From positions 124,001 to 188,000 of the forward strand of contig NZ_JAEPWN010000009.1 of NCBI RefSeq assembly GCF_016654005.1: a DNA stretch of 64,000 nucleotides. The letters run 5' to 3'. A model generated the notes under the pieces. It had not been told where the DNA came from. It saw only the letters and a program-made list of their open reading frames with translations, and did no database searches. The position numbers and the translations under genes are program-made. Below are positions 10,567 through 19,605 of the stretch, piece after piece; the first letter of the stretch is position 1, and each line of letters begins with the position of its first letter. This DNA comes from Brevundimonas nasdae (GTDB lineage Bacteria; Pseudomonadota; Alphaproteobacteria; Caulobacterales; Caulobacteraceae).

Positions 10567-11403
10567 TTAGCGAGCCTTCTTAACGTGGCGGGTACGGATG
10601 ATGTACTTGTCCGTAGCCTTGTTCTTGCGGGTACGAGTGCCCTTGGTGTCCTTACCCCACGGCGTGACAGGGGTGCGACCACCAGAGGTCCGGCCTTCAC
10701 CACCACCATGCGGGTGGTCGATCGGGTTCATGGCGACGCCGCGAACGTGCGGACGCCAGCCCATGTGACGCTTACGACCGGCCTTGCCCAGGTTCTGGTT
10801 CATGTGGTCGGGGTTCGAAACCGCGCCCACAGTGGCGATGCAGCCGTCCAGGACCATGCGCAGCTCGCCCGAGCCGAGACGGATCTGGGCGTAGCCCTGA
10901 TCGCGACCGACCAGCTGGGCGTAGGCGCCAGCCGAACGGGCCAGTTGAGCGCCCTTGCCGGGCTTCATTTCGATGTTGTGGATGATCGTACCCACCGGCA
11001 TCGAACGCAGCGGCATGGCGTTGCCAGGCTTCACGTCGGTCTTTTCACCCGCGATGATCGTGTCGCCAGCCTTAAGGCGTTGCGGCGCGATGATGTAGGT
11101 CTTTTCACCGTCTTCGTAGGTCACGAGGGCGATGAAAGCCGTGCGGTTGGGGTCGTACTCCAGACGCTCGACCGTGCCGACCGCGTCCCACTTGCGACGC
11201 TTGAAGTCGATCTTGCGGTACAGGGTCTTGGCGCCGCCGCCGCGGAAGCGGACCGCGATGCGACCGCCCTGCCCGCGTCCGCCCGACTTGGTCAGGCCTT
11301 CGGTCAGCGACTTTTCCGGACGGCCCTTGTGGAGCTCCGAACGGTCGACCAGCACGAGGGCGCGACGGCCCGGCGAAGTCGGATTGTAGGTTTTCAAGGC
11401 CAT
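10567..11403 (-). CDS. rplB: 50S ribosomal protein L2
   Basis: Primary 23S-binding protein needed for subunit association and peptidyl transfer. 278 residues; N-terminal [16 protein letters not shown], a central RNA-binding SH3-like domain and the strongly conserved [20 protein letters not shown] segment (about residues 221-240), which includes the functionally important histidine. Confidence 0.98.
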   Translation of the reverse strand: MALKTYNPTSPGRRALVLVDRSELHKGRPEKSLTEGLTKSGGRGQGGRIAVRFRGGGAKTLYRKIDFKRRKWDAVGTVERLEYDPNRTAFIALVTYEDGEKTYIIAPQRLKAGDTIIAGEKTDVKPGNAMPLRSMPVGTIIHNIEMKPGKGAQLARSAGAYAQLVGRDQGYAQIRLGSGELRMVLDGCIATVGAVSNPDHMNQNLGKAGRKRHMGWRPHVRGVAMNPIDHPHGGGEGRTSGGRTPVTPWGKDTKGTRTRKNKATDKYIIRTRHVKKAR

Positions 11404-11407
11404 CTGA

Positions 11408-11710
11408 TCAGAGCCCCGTGGTCACGTCGATCGACTGGCCTTCGGCCAGCGTCACGATAGCTTTTTTGATGTCGACGCGACGGCCGAGGATACCCCGGAA
11501 GCGCTTGGTCTTGCCCTTTTGAACCAGGGTGTTGACCTTGACGACGTTGACTTTGAACAGGCTTTCGACCGCAGCAGCGATCTCGTCCTTGGAAGCCGTG
11601 TCCGCAACGCGGAAGACGACCTTGTTCTGCTCCGACAGGATCGTGGCCTTCTCGGTGATCACCGGAGCCAGGATGGTGTCGTAGTGCTTGGCGGTAGGTT
11701 GAGCAGCCAT
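11408..11710 (-). CDS. rplW: 50S ribosomal protein L23
   Basis: Tunnel-exit protein that docks trigger factor and SRP. 100 residues; [20 protein letters not shown] at the N-terminus and [20 protein letters not shown] in the loop are typical. Start overlaps the rplD stop by one base. Confidence 0.97.
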   Translation of the reverse strand: MAAQPTAKHYDTILAPVITEKATILSEQNKVVFRVADTASKDEIAAAVESLFKVNVVKVNTLVQKGKTKRFRGILGRRVDIKKAIVTLAEGQSIDVTTGL

Positions 11711-12348
11711 TACGCAGCTTCCTTATCGCTGAAGCGGGCTTCGATCGCCTCGATAGCAGCCTTGGTCAGCACCAGCTTTTCAGCCCGCAGGATGTCATAG
11801 ACGTTCAGGCCGGCGTTCGGCAGCACGTCGATGTGCGGGATGTTGCGTGCGGCCAGGCCGAAGTTCGTGTCGACTTCCGGACCCGCGATGATGAGAGCCT
11901 TGGTCCAACCCAGCTTGCCGAAGGTCTCGCGCAGCGAGGCCGTCTTGGCTTCCTTGACCGAGACGCTGTCGACGACGATCAGGTCGCCGGACTTCGCCTT
12001 GGAGGACAGGGCGTGACGCAGAGCAAGCGCGCGGATTTTCTTCGGCAGCGAGAAGCCGTGGTCGCGAACGACCGGACCGAAGGCGCGCGAGCCGCCGACG
12101 AACTGCGGTGCACGGCGCGAACCGTGACGAGCGCCGCCGGTGCCCTTTTGCTTGTACATCTTCTTGCCCGTACGAGAGTTCTCGTTGCGGGTTTGAACCT
12201 TGTGCGTACCGGCGCGGCGCTTGGCCAGTTGCCAGTTCACGGTGCGGGCCAGGATGTCGCCGCGGATGTCAGCGATGCCGAAAACGGCGTCCGACAGCTC
12301 CAGGTCGCCAGCAGCCTTGCCGTCGAGTTTGATGACAGAGAGTTTCAT
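11710..12348 (-). CDS. rplD: 50S ribosomal protein L4
   Basis: Large-subunit protein whose extended loop reaches the exit-tunnel constriction; in enterobacteria it also regulates the S10 operon. 212 residues; the loop [20 protein letters not shown] (about residues 64-83) and [20 protein letters not shown] are visible. Start overlaps the rplC stop by one base and the end overlaps rplW by one base. Confidence 0.97.
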   Translation of the reverse strand: MKLSVIKLDGKAAGDLELSDAVFGIADIRGDILARTVNWQLAKRRAGTHKVQTRNENSRTGKKMYKQKGTGGARHGSRRAPQFVGGSRAFGPVVRDHGFSLPKKIRALALRHALSSKAKSGDLIVVDSVSVKEAKTASLRETFGKLGWTKALIIAGPEVDTNFGLAARNIPHIDVLPNAGLNVYDILRAEKLVLTKAAIEAIEARFSDKEAA

Positions 12349-13097
12349 TACGCTTCACCGCCTTCGGTCGCTTCCACCGGGGCTTCTTCAGCCGGGGTCG
12401 ATGCGGGTTGAGCAGCAGCCTTCGACGACTTGACGGCGCCCGGGAACGGGGCGTCAGCCGGACGGGCCTTCTTGATGGCGTCACGAACCTTGACGTAGCT
12501 GCCGTCGTGACCGGGGACAGCGCCCTTGATCAGGATCAGGCCACGCTCGGCGTCCACGCGGACGACGGTCAGGTTCTGGGTAGTGACGGTCTCGGCGCCG
12601 TAGTGGCCGGCCATCTTCTTGCCGCGGAAGGTGCGGCCCGGATCTTGACGTTGACCGGTCGAACCATGCGAGCGGTGCGAAATCGACACACCGTGCGTGG
12701 CGCGAAGGCCGCCGAAGTTCCAGCGCTTCATCGCGCCGGCGAAACCCTTACCGATGGTTTCACCTTGGATGTCCACCTTCTGGCCGACCAGGAAGTGTTC
12801 AGCCGAAATCTCGGCGCCCACGTCCAGCAGACCGTCCGCATCAACGCGGAACTCGGTGACATAGGCCTTGGGTTCGACCTGGGCCTTCGCGAAGGTTTCG
12901 CGTTGAGCCTTAGCCGTGTTCTTGGCCTTCTTGGTGCCAGCGCCCAGCTGGAGAGCGACGTAGCCGTCACGCTCCTGGGTACGTTGGCCGACGACTTGGC
13001 AGCCGTCGAGCTGCAGCACAGTGACCGGTACGTGCGCGCCGTCTTCGGCGAACACGCGGGTCATGCCCAGCTTCTTGGCGATCACGCCCGTGCGCAT
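12348..13097 (-). CDS. rplC: 50S ribosomal protein L3, with C-terminal extension
   Basis: Early-assembly large-subunit protein near the peptidyl-transferase centre. 249 residues; [20 protein letters not shown] at the start and [20 protein letters not shown] late in the protein are signatures, and the central loop carries the glutamine in [15 protein letters not shown], which is methylated by PrmB in E. coli. The last about 35 residues are an Ala/Pro/Glu tail beyond the usual end. Confidence 0.97.
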   Translation of the reverse strand: MRTGVIAKKLGMTRVFAEDGAHVPVTVLQLDGCQVVGQRTQERDGYVALQLGAGTKKAKNTAKAQRETFAKAQVEPKAYVTEFRVDADGLLDVGAEISAEHFLVGQKVDIQGETIGKGFAGAMKRWNFGGLRATHGVSISHRSHGSTGQRQDPGRTFRGKKMAGHYGAETVTTQNLTVVRVDAERGLILIKGAVPGHDGSYVKVRDAIKKARPADAPFPGAVKSSKAAAQPASTPAEEAPVEATEGGEA

Positions 13098-13118
13098 CGG
13101 ATCCCGCCTCTTTCTACT

Positions 13119-13424
13119 TTAAATCTTGATCTCGACGTCCACGCCGGCGGACAGGTCGAGCTTCATGAGCGCGTCCACGGTCTGCGGGGTGGGGTCGACG
13201 ATGTCGAGCACGCGTTTGTGCGTGCGGATTTCAAACTGCTCACGCGACTTCTTATCGACGTGCGGCGAGCGGTTCACGGTGAACTTTTCGATCAGGGTCG
13301 GCAACGGAATCGGACCGCGAACGGTCGCGCCGGTGCGCTTGGCTGTATTGACGATTTCGCGCGTCGAGAAATCGAGGACGCGGTGATCAAAGGCCTTGAG
13401 CCTGATGCGGATGCTTTGATCCAT
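13119..13424 (-). CDS. rpsJ: 30S ribosomal protein S10
   Basis: Head protein; also the NusE partner of NusB in antitermination. ATG at 13422-13424 gives 101 residues beginning [18 protein letters not shown], where the family begins; GGAAG lies about 10 bases upstream. The C-terminal half carries [19 protein letters not shown]. First gene of the S10 operon; about 260 bases upstream hold no other gene. Confidence 0.97.
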   Translation of the reverse strand: MDQSIRIRLKAFDHRVLDFSTREIVNTAKRTGATVRGPIPLPTLIEKFTVNRSPHVDKKSREQFEIRTHKRVLDIVDPTPQTVDALMKLDLSAGVDVEIKI

Positions 13425-13683
13425 ATCGGTGCTAACTTCCAATGCGGTCGGAGGACCGCGTCCCTGTGAACTATTTCAAAGACCGAAGGCCTTCGGGCAA
13501 AAAGCCCTCAGGAAACGCAAATCCGCAAAAACGAGCGGCCCACGCAGTTGCCCGCGAAGGCCGTGAAATCCCAAGAAGCTGCAAAGAACAGTGACTTAGG
13601 TCGTTCTTGCGAACCGCGTCTGCACCGAAGTGCACAGCCGGTCCAACAAGAGTGGTGGCTTATGCCTGCCGATTCCGATTTCG

Positions 13684-14463
13684 TCAAGCGGCGAAACCGT
13701 GTCCTGGCGGGCTGTTTTCGGGTTTTGCAATCGGGCTGGATCGACCCGCCTTATCGACCGCCACCATGACGAATTCGGCCACTGCGGAGCGGCGGCGTTC
13801 GCCGGTCAGCAGGGCCTCGGACCACAGCTCGACCTCTATGGTTATGGAGGACCGTCCAACCTTGGTGGCGCGTGACGCCAGTTCGATCATGTCGCCCTCT
13901 CTTATAGACTCGGAGAAGTCGATGCGGTTCGACGCCGCCATCACCATCACCGCCCGCGCCTCCTTGGTGGCGCAGACAAAGGCGGCCTTGCCCATCAGCT
14001 TCAGGGCGTCGCCGCCGTACAGGGTGCCATAGTGATTGGTCCAGGCGGGGAAGACCATCTCCACCGCCCGCAGCCAGCCGTCGCCGACATTCTGACCATT
14101 GGCGGGCAGAGGCGGCAGATCGCCCTGCCCCTCCTGGCGCGGCGCCACCATATTAAAGACGCCCCGCGTGCACAGCCGCCGTTCGCTGCTGACCGGCGCC
14201 TCAGCCCACAGATCGACCTCCACGCCCATTGATGTCCGCCCGACGCGCACGACGCGGCCCGTAGCCTCGACCATCTCGCCTATCCGGGCTGGCGCAGCGA
14301 AGTCGATCCGCTCGCAACTGGCCGTCACCGTCGGCCGTCGCGCATGACGCGCCGCCGCCAGGAAGGCCACCTTGTCCAGATGCGCCAGGCCGACGCCGCC
14401 GAACAGAGTGCCGTGGTGATTGGCGTCGCCGGGAAACACCATGTCGATCAGGGTGACGCTCAT
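13684..14463 (-). CDS. Acyl-CoA thioesterase with two hotdog domains
   Basis: Cytosolic enzyme expected to hydrolyse acyl-CoA thioesters. ATG at 14461-14463 gives 259 residues with two similar hotdog halves: the first with MVFPGDANHHGTLFGGVGLA (about residues 8-27), the second with MVFPAWTNHYGTLYGGDALK (about 130-150). The N/G...GTLFGG helix and the VTASCERIDFAAPARIGE strand match the BACH/YciA type. The start overlaps the stop of a 64-codon frame (TCATGA), and a cobalamin riboswitch lies about 300 bases upstream on the same strand, so this gene may belong to a B12-responsive transcript. Physiological acyl-CoA is unknown. Confidence 0.85.
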   Translation of the reverse strand: MSVTLIDMVFPGDANHHGTLFGGVGLAHLDKVAFLAAARHARRPTVTASCERIDFAAPARIGEMVEATGRVVRVGRTSMGVEVDLWAEAPVSSERRLCTRGVFNMVAPRQEGQGDLPPLPANGQNVGDGWLRAVEMVFPAWTNHYGTLYGGDALKLMGKAAFVCATKEARAVMVMAASNRIDFSESIREGDMIELASRATKVGRSSITIEVELWSEALLTGERRRSAVAEFVMVAVDKAGRSSPIAKPENSPPGHGFAA

Positions 14464-14654
14464 GACCGGTCTCCCTCGTCTCGCCGGGATCTGACCACTT
14501 GCGTCATGTTCATCAGGCCGCACAGATCCGCCGCTGCGGACAGCAGCGAAGCGGCCTTGAACCTTACGGCCCACTGGGCGCCGCGCGTGTTCGTCCGCTC
14601 AGGGCCGATGCTGGAAAGGCGTGGGGTCGCCACTTGGGGAGTTGGGCGGGGCAT
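14460..14654 (-). CDS. Possible small upstream reading frame, 64 codons
   Basis: An open frame MPRPTPQVATPRL... ending GDRS whose stop codon overlaps the thioesterase ATG (ATGA arrangement), the only coding candidate between the cobalamin riboswitch and the thioesterase. No domain, signal peptide or family is recognised; composition is Arg/Ala-rich. It could be a coupled leader peptide, the remnant of a lost riboswitch-controlled gene, or non-coding. No convincing ribosome binding site was found. Confidence 0.25.
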   Translation of the reverse strand: MPRPTPQVATPRLSSIGPERTNTRGAQWAVRFKAASLLSAAADLCGLMNMTQVVRSRRDEGDRS

Positions 14655-14764
14655 GGCTGAAACCTGTGTTGCGGCCAGGTCTCGAACAGGAACGCGCGAA
14701 CGACCGCGCGGACATGCGGGTCCGGCGGCGCATTTGCGGCCTGACCGGGCACCCCGCCGGAGGA

Positions 14765-14945
14765 CGTTATCTGTCGGGGCAGGTCTCCTGGCTCACGGGT
14801 CGACATCTCGGATCCGGCCTTCCCGGCGCCGGAACGCCAGTGACACGATATGGACCCTCGACTCGCCGCTTACAGTTGCGGGGGCAGCGCCGGTTTCACA
14901 CCGGCTTCCCTCTTAGCTCCACGCAGCCCGAAGACCGCGTGCAGA
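14765..14945 (-). promoter_or_regulatory. Cobalamin (B12) riboswitch
   Basis: Read on the minus strand, the region holds the class signatures in order: GGAAGCCGGTGTGAAACCGG, then GCGCTGCCCCCGCAACTGTA (about 14871-14890), GTCACTGG, GGGAAGGCC and the B12 box GAGCCAGGAGACCTGCC (about 14778-14794). The aptamer is complete. It directs transcription toward the 64-codon frame and the hotdog thioesterase; no cobalamin synthesis, uptake, metE or nrd gene follows. In the family, cobalamin binding usually lowers expression. Confidence 0.93.
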
Positions 14946-15213
14946 CCACGACACATTCAGATGACCTGAGATCATCTGCGCGTCAATCACACGGACACCC
15001 CTTAATCTGATGACGGAATTGCCGCCTGTTAACCCCTTGCCCCAAGTCCTCCGCGAGCGTGACACATTGCAGACACAACCCGTGGCCGAACCGTCACAGT
15101 ACTGTTGCAAGTGCTTAATCTAACGGCGGTTTCATGCCGGAATCGTCCGGGTCCTGATAGCAGCCCCCTCCCCGGCTCCCCTCCGGGGCACAGACTGCTA
15201 AGGAAAAAGAACA

Positions 15214-15990
15214 ATGAAGACGATCCTCCTCGCGACGGCCGCCGCCGCCACCATGATCGCCGCTCCGGCTTTCGCTCAAGACGCCATCGGTTCGGTCGCT
15301 GTCTCCTACACCAACCCGTCGGTCGACGCAGACGGCTTCAACAAGGTCGCTGCTGACGTATGGTCGGTCGACGGCACCGTCGCCCTGCCCGTCAAGGATT
15401 GGACCGTGACCCTGAACGGCGCTGTCGACTACACCAAGGCTCTGGGCGCCGACGACACCTCGGCCATGCTGGCTGCTCACGGCACCAAGCTGTGGACCTC
15501 GGACGTCCGCGCCGGCGCCTTCGTCGCCGCCAACACCATCGGCACGGGCGACACCGTCTGGACCGTCGGCGCTGAAGCCCAGAAGTACCTGGCCAACGCA
15601 ACCCTGACCGGCGCTGTCGCCTGGAGCGACACCAGCATCGGCGACGTCTGGACCGTCGGCGGCGACGCTGCCTACTACGTCCTGCCGAACCTGCGCCTGA
15701 ACGCTGGCGTCAGCTACAACAACGTCGACGTCACGGGCGGCAGCGTTGACGCCTGGACCTACGGCGTCGGCGCCGAGTACGAAATCAAGGACACGCCGTT
15801 CTCGGTCGGCGCCGCCTACACGCGCGCTGACATCAAGTCGGTCGACGTCGACACCTGGTCGTTCAACGTCCGTTACGCCTTCGGCGGCGGTCTGCAAGCT
15901 CGCGACCGCGCTGGCGCCAACCTGGGCGTCCCCGCGATCACGCGCGTCCTGACGGGCTTCAAGGCTCCGGCCAAGAACGTCTCGATGTAA
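15214..15990 (+). CDS. Outer-membrane beta-barrel protein
   Basis: 258 residues with a clear Sec signal peptide (cleavage after AAPAFA, about residue 21) followed by repeated amphipathic strands of alternating pattern such as VGGDAAYYVLPNLRLNAGVS and FSVGAAYTRADIKSVDVDTW. The repeats suggest a small barrel of the OmpA/porin-like type. The protein is Lys-poor and Asp/Ala/Gly/Val-rich. It is a single-gene unit: GGAAA-type binding site before ATG 15214 and a strong terminator right after the stop. Substrate and exact family are not recognised. Confidence 0.75.
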   Translation: MKTILLATAAAATMIAAPAFAQDAIGSVAVSYTNPSVDADGFNKVAADVWSVDGTVALPVKDWTVTLNGAVDYTKALGADDTSAMLAAHGTKLWTSDVRAGAFVAANTIGTGDTVWTVGAEAQKYLANATLTGAVAWSDTSIGDVWTVGGDAAYYVLPNLRLNAGVSYNNVDVTGGSVDAWTYGVGAEYEIKDTPFSVGAAYTRADIKSVDVDTWSFNVRYAFGGGLQARDRAGANLGVPAITRVLTGFKAPAKNVSM

Positions 15991-16016
15991 GACCTTCGGG
16001 TTTTCGAATGCAGAAG

Positions 16017-16047
16017 GCCCCGGCGGAGCGATCCGCCGGGGCTTTTT
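16017..16047 (+). terminator. Rho-independent terminator of the beta-barrel gene
   Basis: GCCCCGGCGGA, loop GCGA, TCCGCCGGGGC, then five T residues; perfect 11-base stem, 26 bases after the stop codon. Confidence 0.93.
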
Positions 16048-16078
16048 CATGCCCGTCGTCCGCTGGGCTGCGGGCGCG

Positions 16079-16111
16079 AAAAAGGCCCCCGGGGTTCCAC
16101 GACCGGGAGCC
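16079..16111 (-). terminator. Rho-independent terminator of the GIN-domain gene
   Basis: On the minus strand GGCTCCCGG pairs with CCGGGGGCC (one G-T wobble), followed by five T residues; 28 bases after the stop of the gene at 16139. Confidence 0.85.
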
Positions 16112-16138
16112 TTCCTCTCGCGGCGGAGAGTTCGGGTC

Positions 16139-17032
16139 TTAGCGCCCGATGTTCAGATTCCCGGAGCCGACGACCGAGCGTTTCACCTGGCCTGTCGCGG
16201 CGCCGACATTCACATTGCCCGAGCCTGCGATGGAGACGTCCAGATCGCCGGTCGTTCCACCGAACCGCACGTTGCCCGAACCGCCGATGGCGACCGAGAA
16301 GCGCGGCATCTGGCCCTCGCGGATGGCGATGCCGCCTGAACCGCCGACCGCCGCTTCGCCGCGCCCGTCAACGCGCGCCACGGTGATGTTGCCCGATCCG
16401 CCGACCGAGGACTTCAGCCTGTTGGTGGCGCCGGCGTAGATCGAGCCCGATCCGCCGACCGAGGCCTCCAGTTCCTGCGACGTGCCCGTGCGGATCGTGC
16501 CGGAGCCGCCCAGACCCACTTCCAGCTTGCCGTCGACATTGGCCACCGTCCAGTCGCCGCAGCCGCCTGCGCCCAGATCGACCGAGCGCGCGCCACGGCC
16601 GACGGCGCCATAGACGGCGCCGCTGGCGCTCAGGTCGACGTCTCGCGGGCTGCGCACGACGATCAGCGGCGCATCCTCCAGACGGATGCGTCCCACGCCC
16701 CCGCCGACGTTAACCGTGGCGCCTTCGCCCGGCTGCCGCGCATTGGCCGGGCCGCTGTTGCAGGAGCGGATCGCATCGCTGCTGCCGAACACGCCGCCGC
16801 GGCGCAGGCCGCCGTCGATGCGGACGTTGCGCCCCTCGCGACGCACCTGGACGGTGGGAAGGTTGGAGGCGCCCTGGGTGATCTCCACGCCGATGTCGTT
16901 ACGATCCTCGACGATCACCACGACGCGGGCCACCGCATTGCGAATCTCGACATCGGCGGCGGACGCAGGCGCGGCGGCGGCGCTGACGGCCAGAGCGGCG
17001 GTCGCGGCGGCGATGAACAGTGCTGACTTCAT
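16139..17032 (-). CDS. Exported protein with DUF2807/GIN-type beta repeats
   Basis: 297 residues with a signal peptide (cleavage about residue 26, after APASA). The mature part carries regularly spaced repeats built on (S/A)VGGSGxI, e.g. ASVGGSGSIYAG, SSVGGSGNITVA, AAVGGSGGIAI, VAIGGSGNVRFGG, SIAGSGNVNVGA and SVVGSGNLNIG, the pattern of the GIN (DUF2807, putative auto-transporter adhesin head) right-handed beta-solenoid. Probably periplasmic or surface-associated; no autotransporter barrel is fused or adjacent. Two cysteines (CNSGP and GGCGD) may form a disulfide. Single-gene unit with its own terminator. Confidence 0.75.
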   Translation of the reverse strand: MKSALFIAAATAALAVSAAAAPASAADVEIRNAVARVVVIVEDRNDIGVEITQGASNLPTVQVRREGRNVRIDGGLRRGGVFGSSDAIRSCNSGPANARQPGEGATVNVGGGVGRIRLEDAPLIVVRSPRDVDLSASGAVYGAVGRGARSVDLGAGGCGDWTVANVDGKLEVGLGGSGTIRTGTSQELEASVGGSGSIYAGATNRLKSSVGGSGNITVARVDGRGEAAVGGSGGIAIREGQMPRFSVAIGGSGNVRFGGTTGDLDVSIAGSGNVNVGAATGQVKRSVVGSGNLNIGR

Positions 17033-17144
17033 GAACTTTCCCTTCCCGGATCTGATGAGAAGGTGCGCGAGCAGGCGCCGAAAGTCATTTTAACTCGGCG
17101 TCATGAATCCAATTTAACATTGGCGAACGCCGGGCGTCGCGGGT

Positions 17145-18053
17145 TCAGGAGCGCAAGGCGCCTGCGCCGTCTTCGACGCCGACTTCCGGCTCGAAGTCCC
17201 GCTCGAAATGGGCGATCCGGCTCTTCATCGCCCCCACCTTCTTCAGCGCCAGCGACGCGGCCCAGCGCGCGGCCAGTTCAGGCGTCGACATGCCGTCCGT
17301 GAACCTGGGCGAACCGCCCCGGCTGCGGATCACCGCATTGGTGAAAAGCGCACCCTTGCGGAAGCGCGACGGCCAGGTCTGGAAGTCCATCGACAGGCTG
17401 ACGCAGAACCGGTCCAGATTCTCGACCCGGTGCGGCGCATACAGCGGCCACGTCAGGGCGCCGCCCGGCTCCAGGTCCATGACCTGGGCGTCGTTCTCGA
17501 ACGCCAGCCTATAGGGCAGTTCCTCGGTCGTCTGGCGCGTGACCACCTGCTCCATGTTCTTCTCGGGCAGGTGCTGCTCGTCGCCGGGATAGATGAACAG
17601 GCGCTTCCTGCCCCGCAGGTGGAACAGCACCACCCCCGCCGCGTCGAAATGATAGGGCACCCGGGCCTTGGGCGACGACAGGATCAGCTGCCCCGCGTTC
17701 TTGACCGCCCGCATCCCCGGATAGGTCGCCTGGATGGCCTTGAAGTCCGCCATGGCCGCCGCCCACAGTTCAGGCCAGCCGGTCTCGACCTCGCGCAGAT
17801 TGACCCACAGCCGTCCCTGCTTGATCGCCTCCAGCAGTTCCGCGCCCGACAGCCGCCCGCGCGCGCCGGTGCGCAGCGAGACCTGCCCTTCGTCATCATA
17901 GTCGTACAGGTTGATGTCGAAATGCTCGGCCGGATAGCGGTCCAGCATGGCGGCCAGGGCCGCATCCTCTGCGAACCCCTGCTCCACCAGGGTGTGCGGA
18001 TGGATCTTCGCCTCGGCTATGGGGCCGGGATACCGGGTGCGACGGTCGGACAT
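17145..18053 (-). CDS. Cupin-like (JmjC/cupin_8-type) protein
   Basis: 302 residues. The central part has a candidate 2-oxoglutarate/Fe(II) site: VPYHFDAAGVVLFHLRGRKR (about residues 136-155) gives an HxD and the distal YAPHRVENLDRF (about 212-223) gives the second histidine, as in cupin_8/JmjC-like hydroxylases. Substrate unknown. It ends the pair with the CelD-like gene: the CelD-like stop lies 13 bases downstream of this start on the other side of a short spacer, both on the minus strand and reading in the order CelD-like then cupin-like. Confidence 0.65.
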   Translation of the reverse strand: MSDRRTRYPGPIAEAKIHPHTLVEQGFAEDAALAAMLDRYPAEHFDINLYDYDDEGQVSLRTGARGRLSGAELLEAIKQGRLWVNLREVETGWPELWAAAMADFKAIQATYPGMRAVKNAGQLILSSPKARVPYHFDAAGVVLFHLRGRKRLFIYPGDEQHLPEKNMEQVVTRQTTEELPYRLAFENDAQVMDLEPGGALTWPLYAPHRVENLDRFCVSLSMDFQTWPSRFRKGALFTNAVIRSRGGSPRFTDGMSTPELAARWAASLALKKVGAMKSRIAHFERDFEPEVGVEDGAGALRS

Positions 18054-18066
18054 GATCTGTTTCCCC

Positions 18067-19227
18067 TCAGGCGTGGGCGACGCGCGCAGGCGTCTTTTTG
18101 CGTGACGCCAGCTTGGCGACGGCGGAACGGGCGGCGGCGGCGGCCCCCCTCAACCGGCCAGCAGGCGAGGCTTCGCAGGCTTCGATGGTGGACCAGCGAC
18201 GACGCAGCGAGGCGCGGATCGCCTCGCCCCTGCCGCCTGCCGCGCCCAGTACGGCGGCGGCTGCATCATTCAGCGCGGCGCTCAGCCCCGGCTGCATGAC
18301 CACGGCCTCGCGCACGGTCCGGCGGGCGTTGACGAAATACTTCTTGTAGGTCTCGCCCTCGAAACCGAAGTCGAACACCCGCACCCCTTCGGCACCAGCC
18401 AGCCGCATGGTGTCCATGCTCAGCAGAATGCCCGGCGAGCATCTGGCCAGCGTCGGCTCATAGGCCGGGAACCAGAAATGATAATGGTCGCCCGCGTGCA
18501 GCGAGAACTCGATCGCCACCCGTTTGTCGCCCGCCGTCATGACCGCCAGGGACGCACCGAAATCCGGCCGCTGATCCATCATCAGCGCGTGCAGCAGATC
18601 GCGCGTCCAGCCGCAGGCGAAGATGTCGTGCAGGCCCGACCGGCGATACTGCGCCGCCTTCAGGTCGATCAGATGATCCAGCAGCAGGGGATCGCGCACA
18701 TTGCGCCGAACCTGCGTCTCGCCCAATTCGGCAGCGAGGCTGCGGCGCGCGCGCTCCTTGTCCTTGAAATACTTGCCATAGGCCTGGCGGCGTTCGGCGT
18801 ACCAGCCGTCATAGCCGCCCGCAGGCAACTCCACCTGCACCGTGCCGCGTTCCTCGCCCGTCTCGCCCGCGCCGATCCAGCCCGGCACATTCAGGCGACG
18901 CCCCTTAACCAGACGCGCCACATCCTCCAGCGTGATGTCCGATCCGACCGGCGCGATCACCCCGTGATAGTCATTCATCGGCGCGCCCAGCGGTTGGACC
19001 GAACCGCCGCGTCTCTGGTGCGGGAAGAAGCCGACGATCTGTCCGCCGCGCCGGAACACAGCCACCGCCGCGCCGGGGCAGACCCTGGCGGCGATCTCGG
19101 TGTAATCCCAGCGGAAATAGGGGCTGCTTAGGGCAGGATTGGTCGTGGACCACGCGCGCCACAGCGCGACGGCGGCGGCGTCCAGCGCCTCCGCCTTCAC
19201 GATCTCGACCAGCAGTTCGTCAGTCAT
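18067..19227 (-). CDS. CelD/BcsL-like GNAT-fold acyltransferase
   Basis: 386 residues from ATG 19225-19227, chosen because CGAGA lies 5-9 bases upstream; an ATG at 19231-19233 and a far TTG at 19374 are alternatives with poorer context. The second half, with KAAQYRRSGLHDIFACGW, GDKRVAIEFSLHAGDHYHFW and YEPTLARCSPGILLSMDTM followed by FDFGFEGETYKKYF, matches the FemAB/CelD GNAT-type acetyltransferase family used in exopolysaccharide and cell-surface pathways. Forms a pair with the cupin-like gene. The acceptor is not predictable from sequence. Confidence 0.7.
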   Translation of the reverse strand: MTDELLVEIVKAEALDAAAVALWRAWSTTNPALSSPYFRWDYTEIAARVCPGAAVAVFRRGGQIVGFFPHQRRGGSVQPLGAPMNDYHGVIAPVGSDITLEDVARLVKGRRLNVPGWIGAGETGEERGTVQVELPAGGYDGWYAERRQAYGKYFKDKERARRSLAAELGETQVRRNVRDPLLLDHLIDLKAAQYRRSGLHDIFACGWTRDLLHALMMDQRPDFGASLAVMTAGDKRVAIEFSLHAGDHYHFWFPAYEPTLARCSPGILLSMDTMRLAGAEGVRVFDFGFEGETYKKYFVNARRTVREAVVMQPGLSAALNDAAAAVLGAAGGRGEAIRASLRRRWSTIEACEASPAGRLRGAAAAARSAVAKLASRKKTPARVAHA

Positions 19228-19397
19228 AAACATCTCGCAGCAACCCCGTGTCCGAGGCCGTTTCAGCCCATCCTCTATACCGAACCCTGTTTCACTAGGG
19301 TTCATCGGCATGGTGAACAGGTGTTGACGGGAGCCTGCGCGCGCCAGGGGCGTTTGCATCCTGCGGACATCCAAGTTCCGCGCCGAGAGACACGGTC

Positions 19398-19559
19398 ATG
19401 ACCGATCAACGCCCTGATGACCACGCCGTCGAGGATGAAAATCTTCGCCCCGACCACAATGGCCAGCCCCCGCGTCCCGCCACCGAACCCAAGGGCTCCG
19501 AGGGCTCCAGCAACTCCGGCACGACCCCGACCGATCCCGCGACCGGATCACAGAACTGA
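19398..19559 (+). CDS. Small disordered hypothetical protein, 53 residues
   Basis: ATG at 19398-19400 preceded by GAGAGA about 7 bases upstream, stop at 19557-19559. The product (MTDQRPDDHAVEDENLRP...) is acidic in the first half and Pro/Gly/Ser/Thr-rich in the second, with no hydrophobic segment. It lies 46 bases before the L,D-transpeptidase on the same strand and diverges from the CelD-like gene. No family recognised; real by context and codon use, but not certain. Confidence 0.5.
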   Translation: MTDQRPDDHAVEDENLRPDHNGQPPRPATEPKGSEGSSNSGTTPTDPATGSQN

Positions 19560-19605
19560 CCGCCCCCTGCCTTCGCCTTTCCCTGCCGACTGACTGAGTG
19601 ACTTG

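Noticed and set aside
13744..14032. Plus-strand frames opposite the thioesterase
   Set aside because: Antisense of a recognised two-hotdog gene.
14564..14806. 80-codon minus-strand frame overlapping the cobalamin riboswitch
   Set aside because: Most of its 5' part lies in the aptamer; no ribosome binding site.
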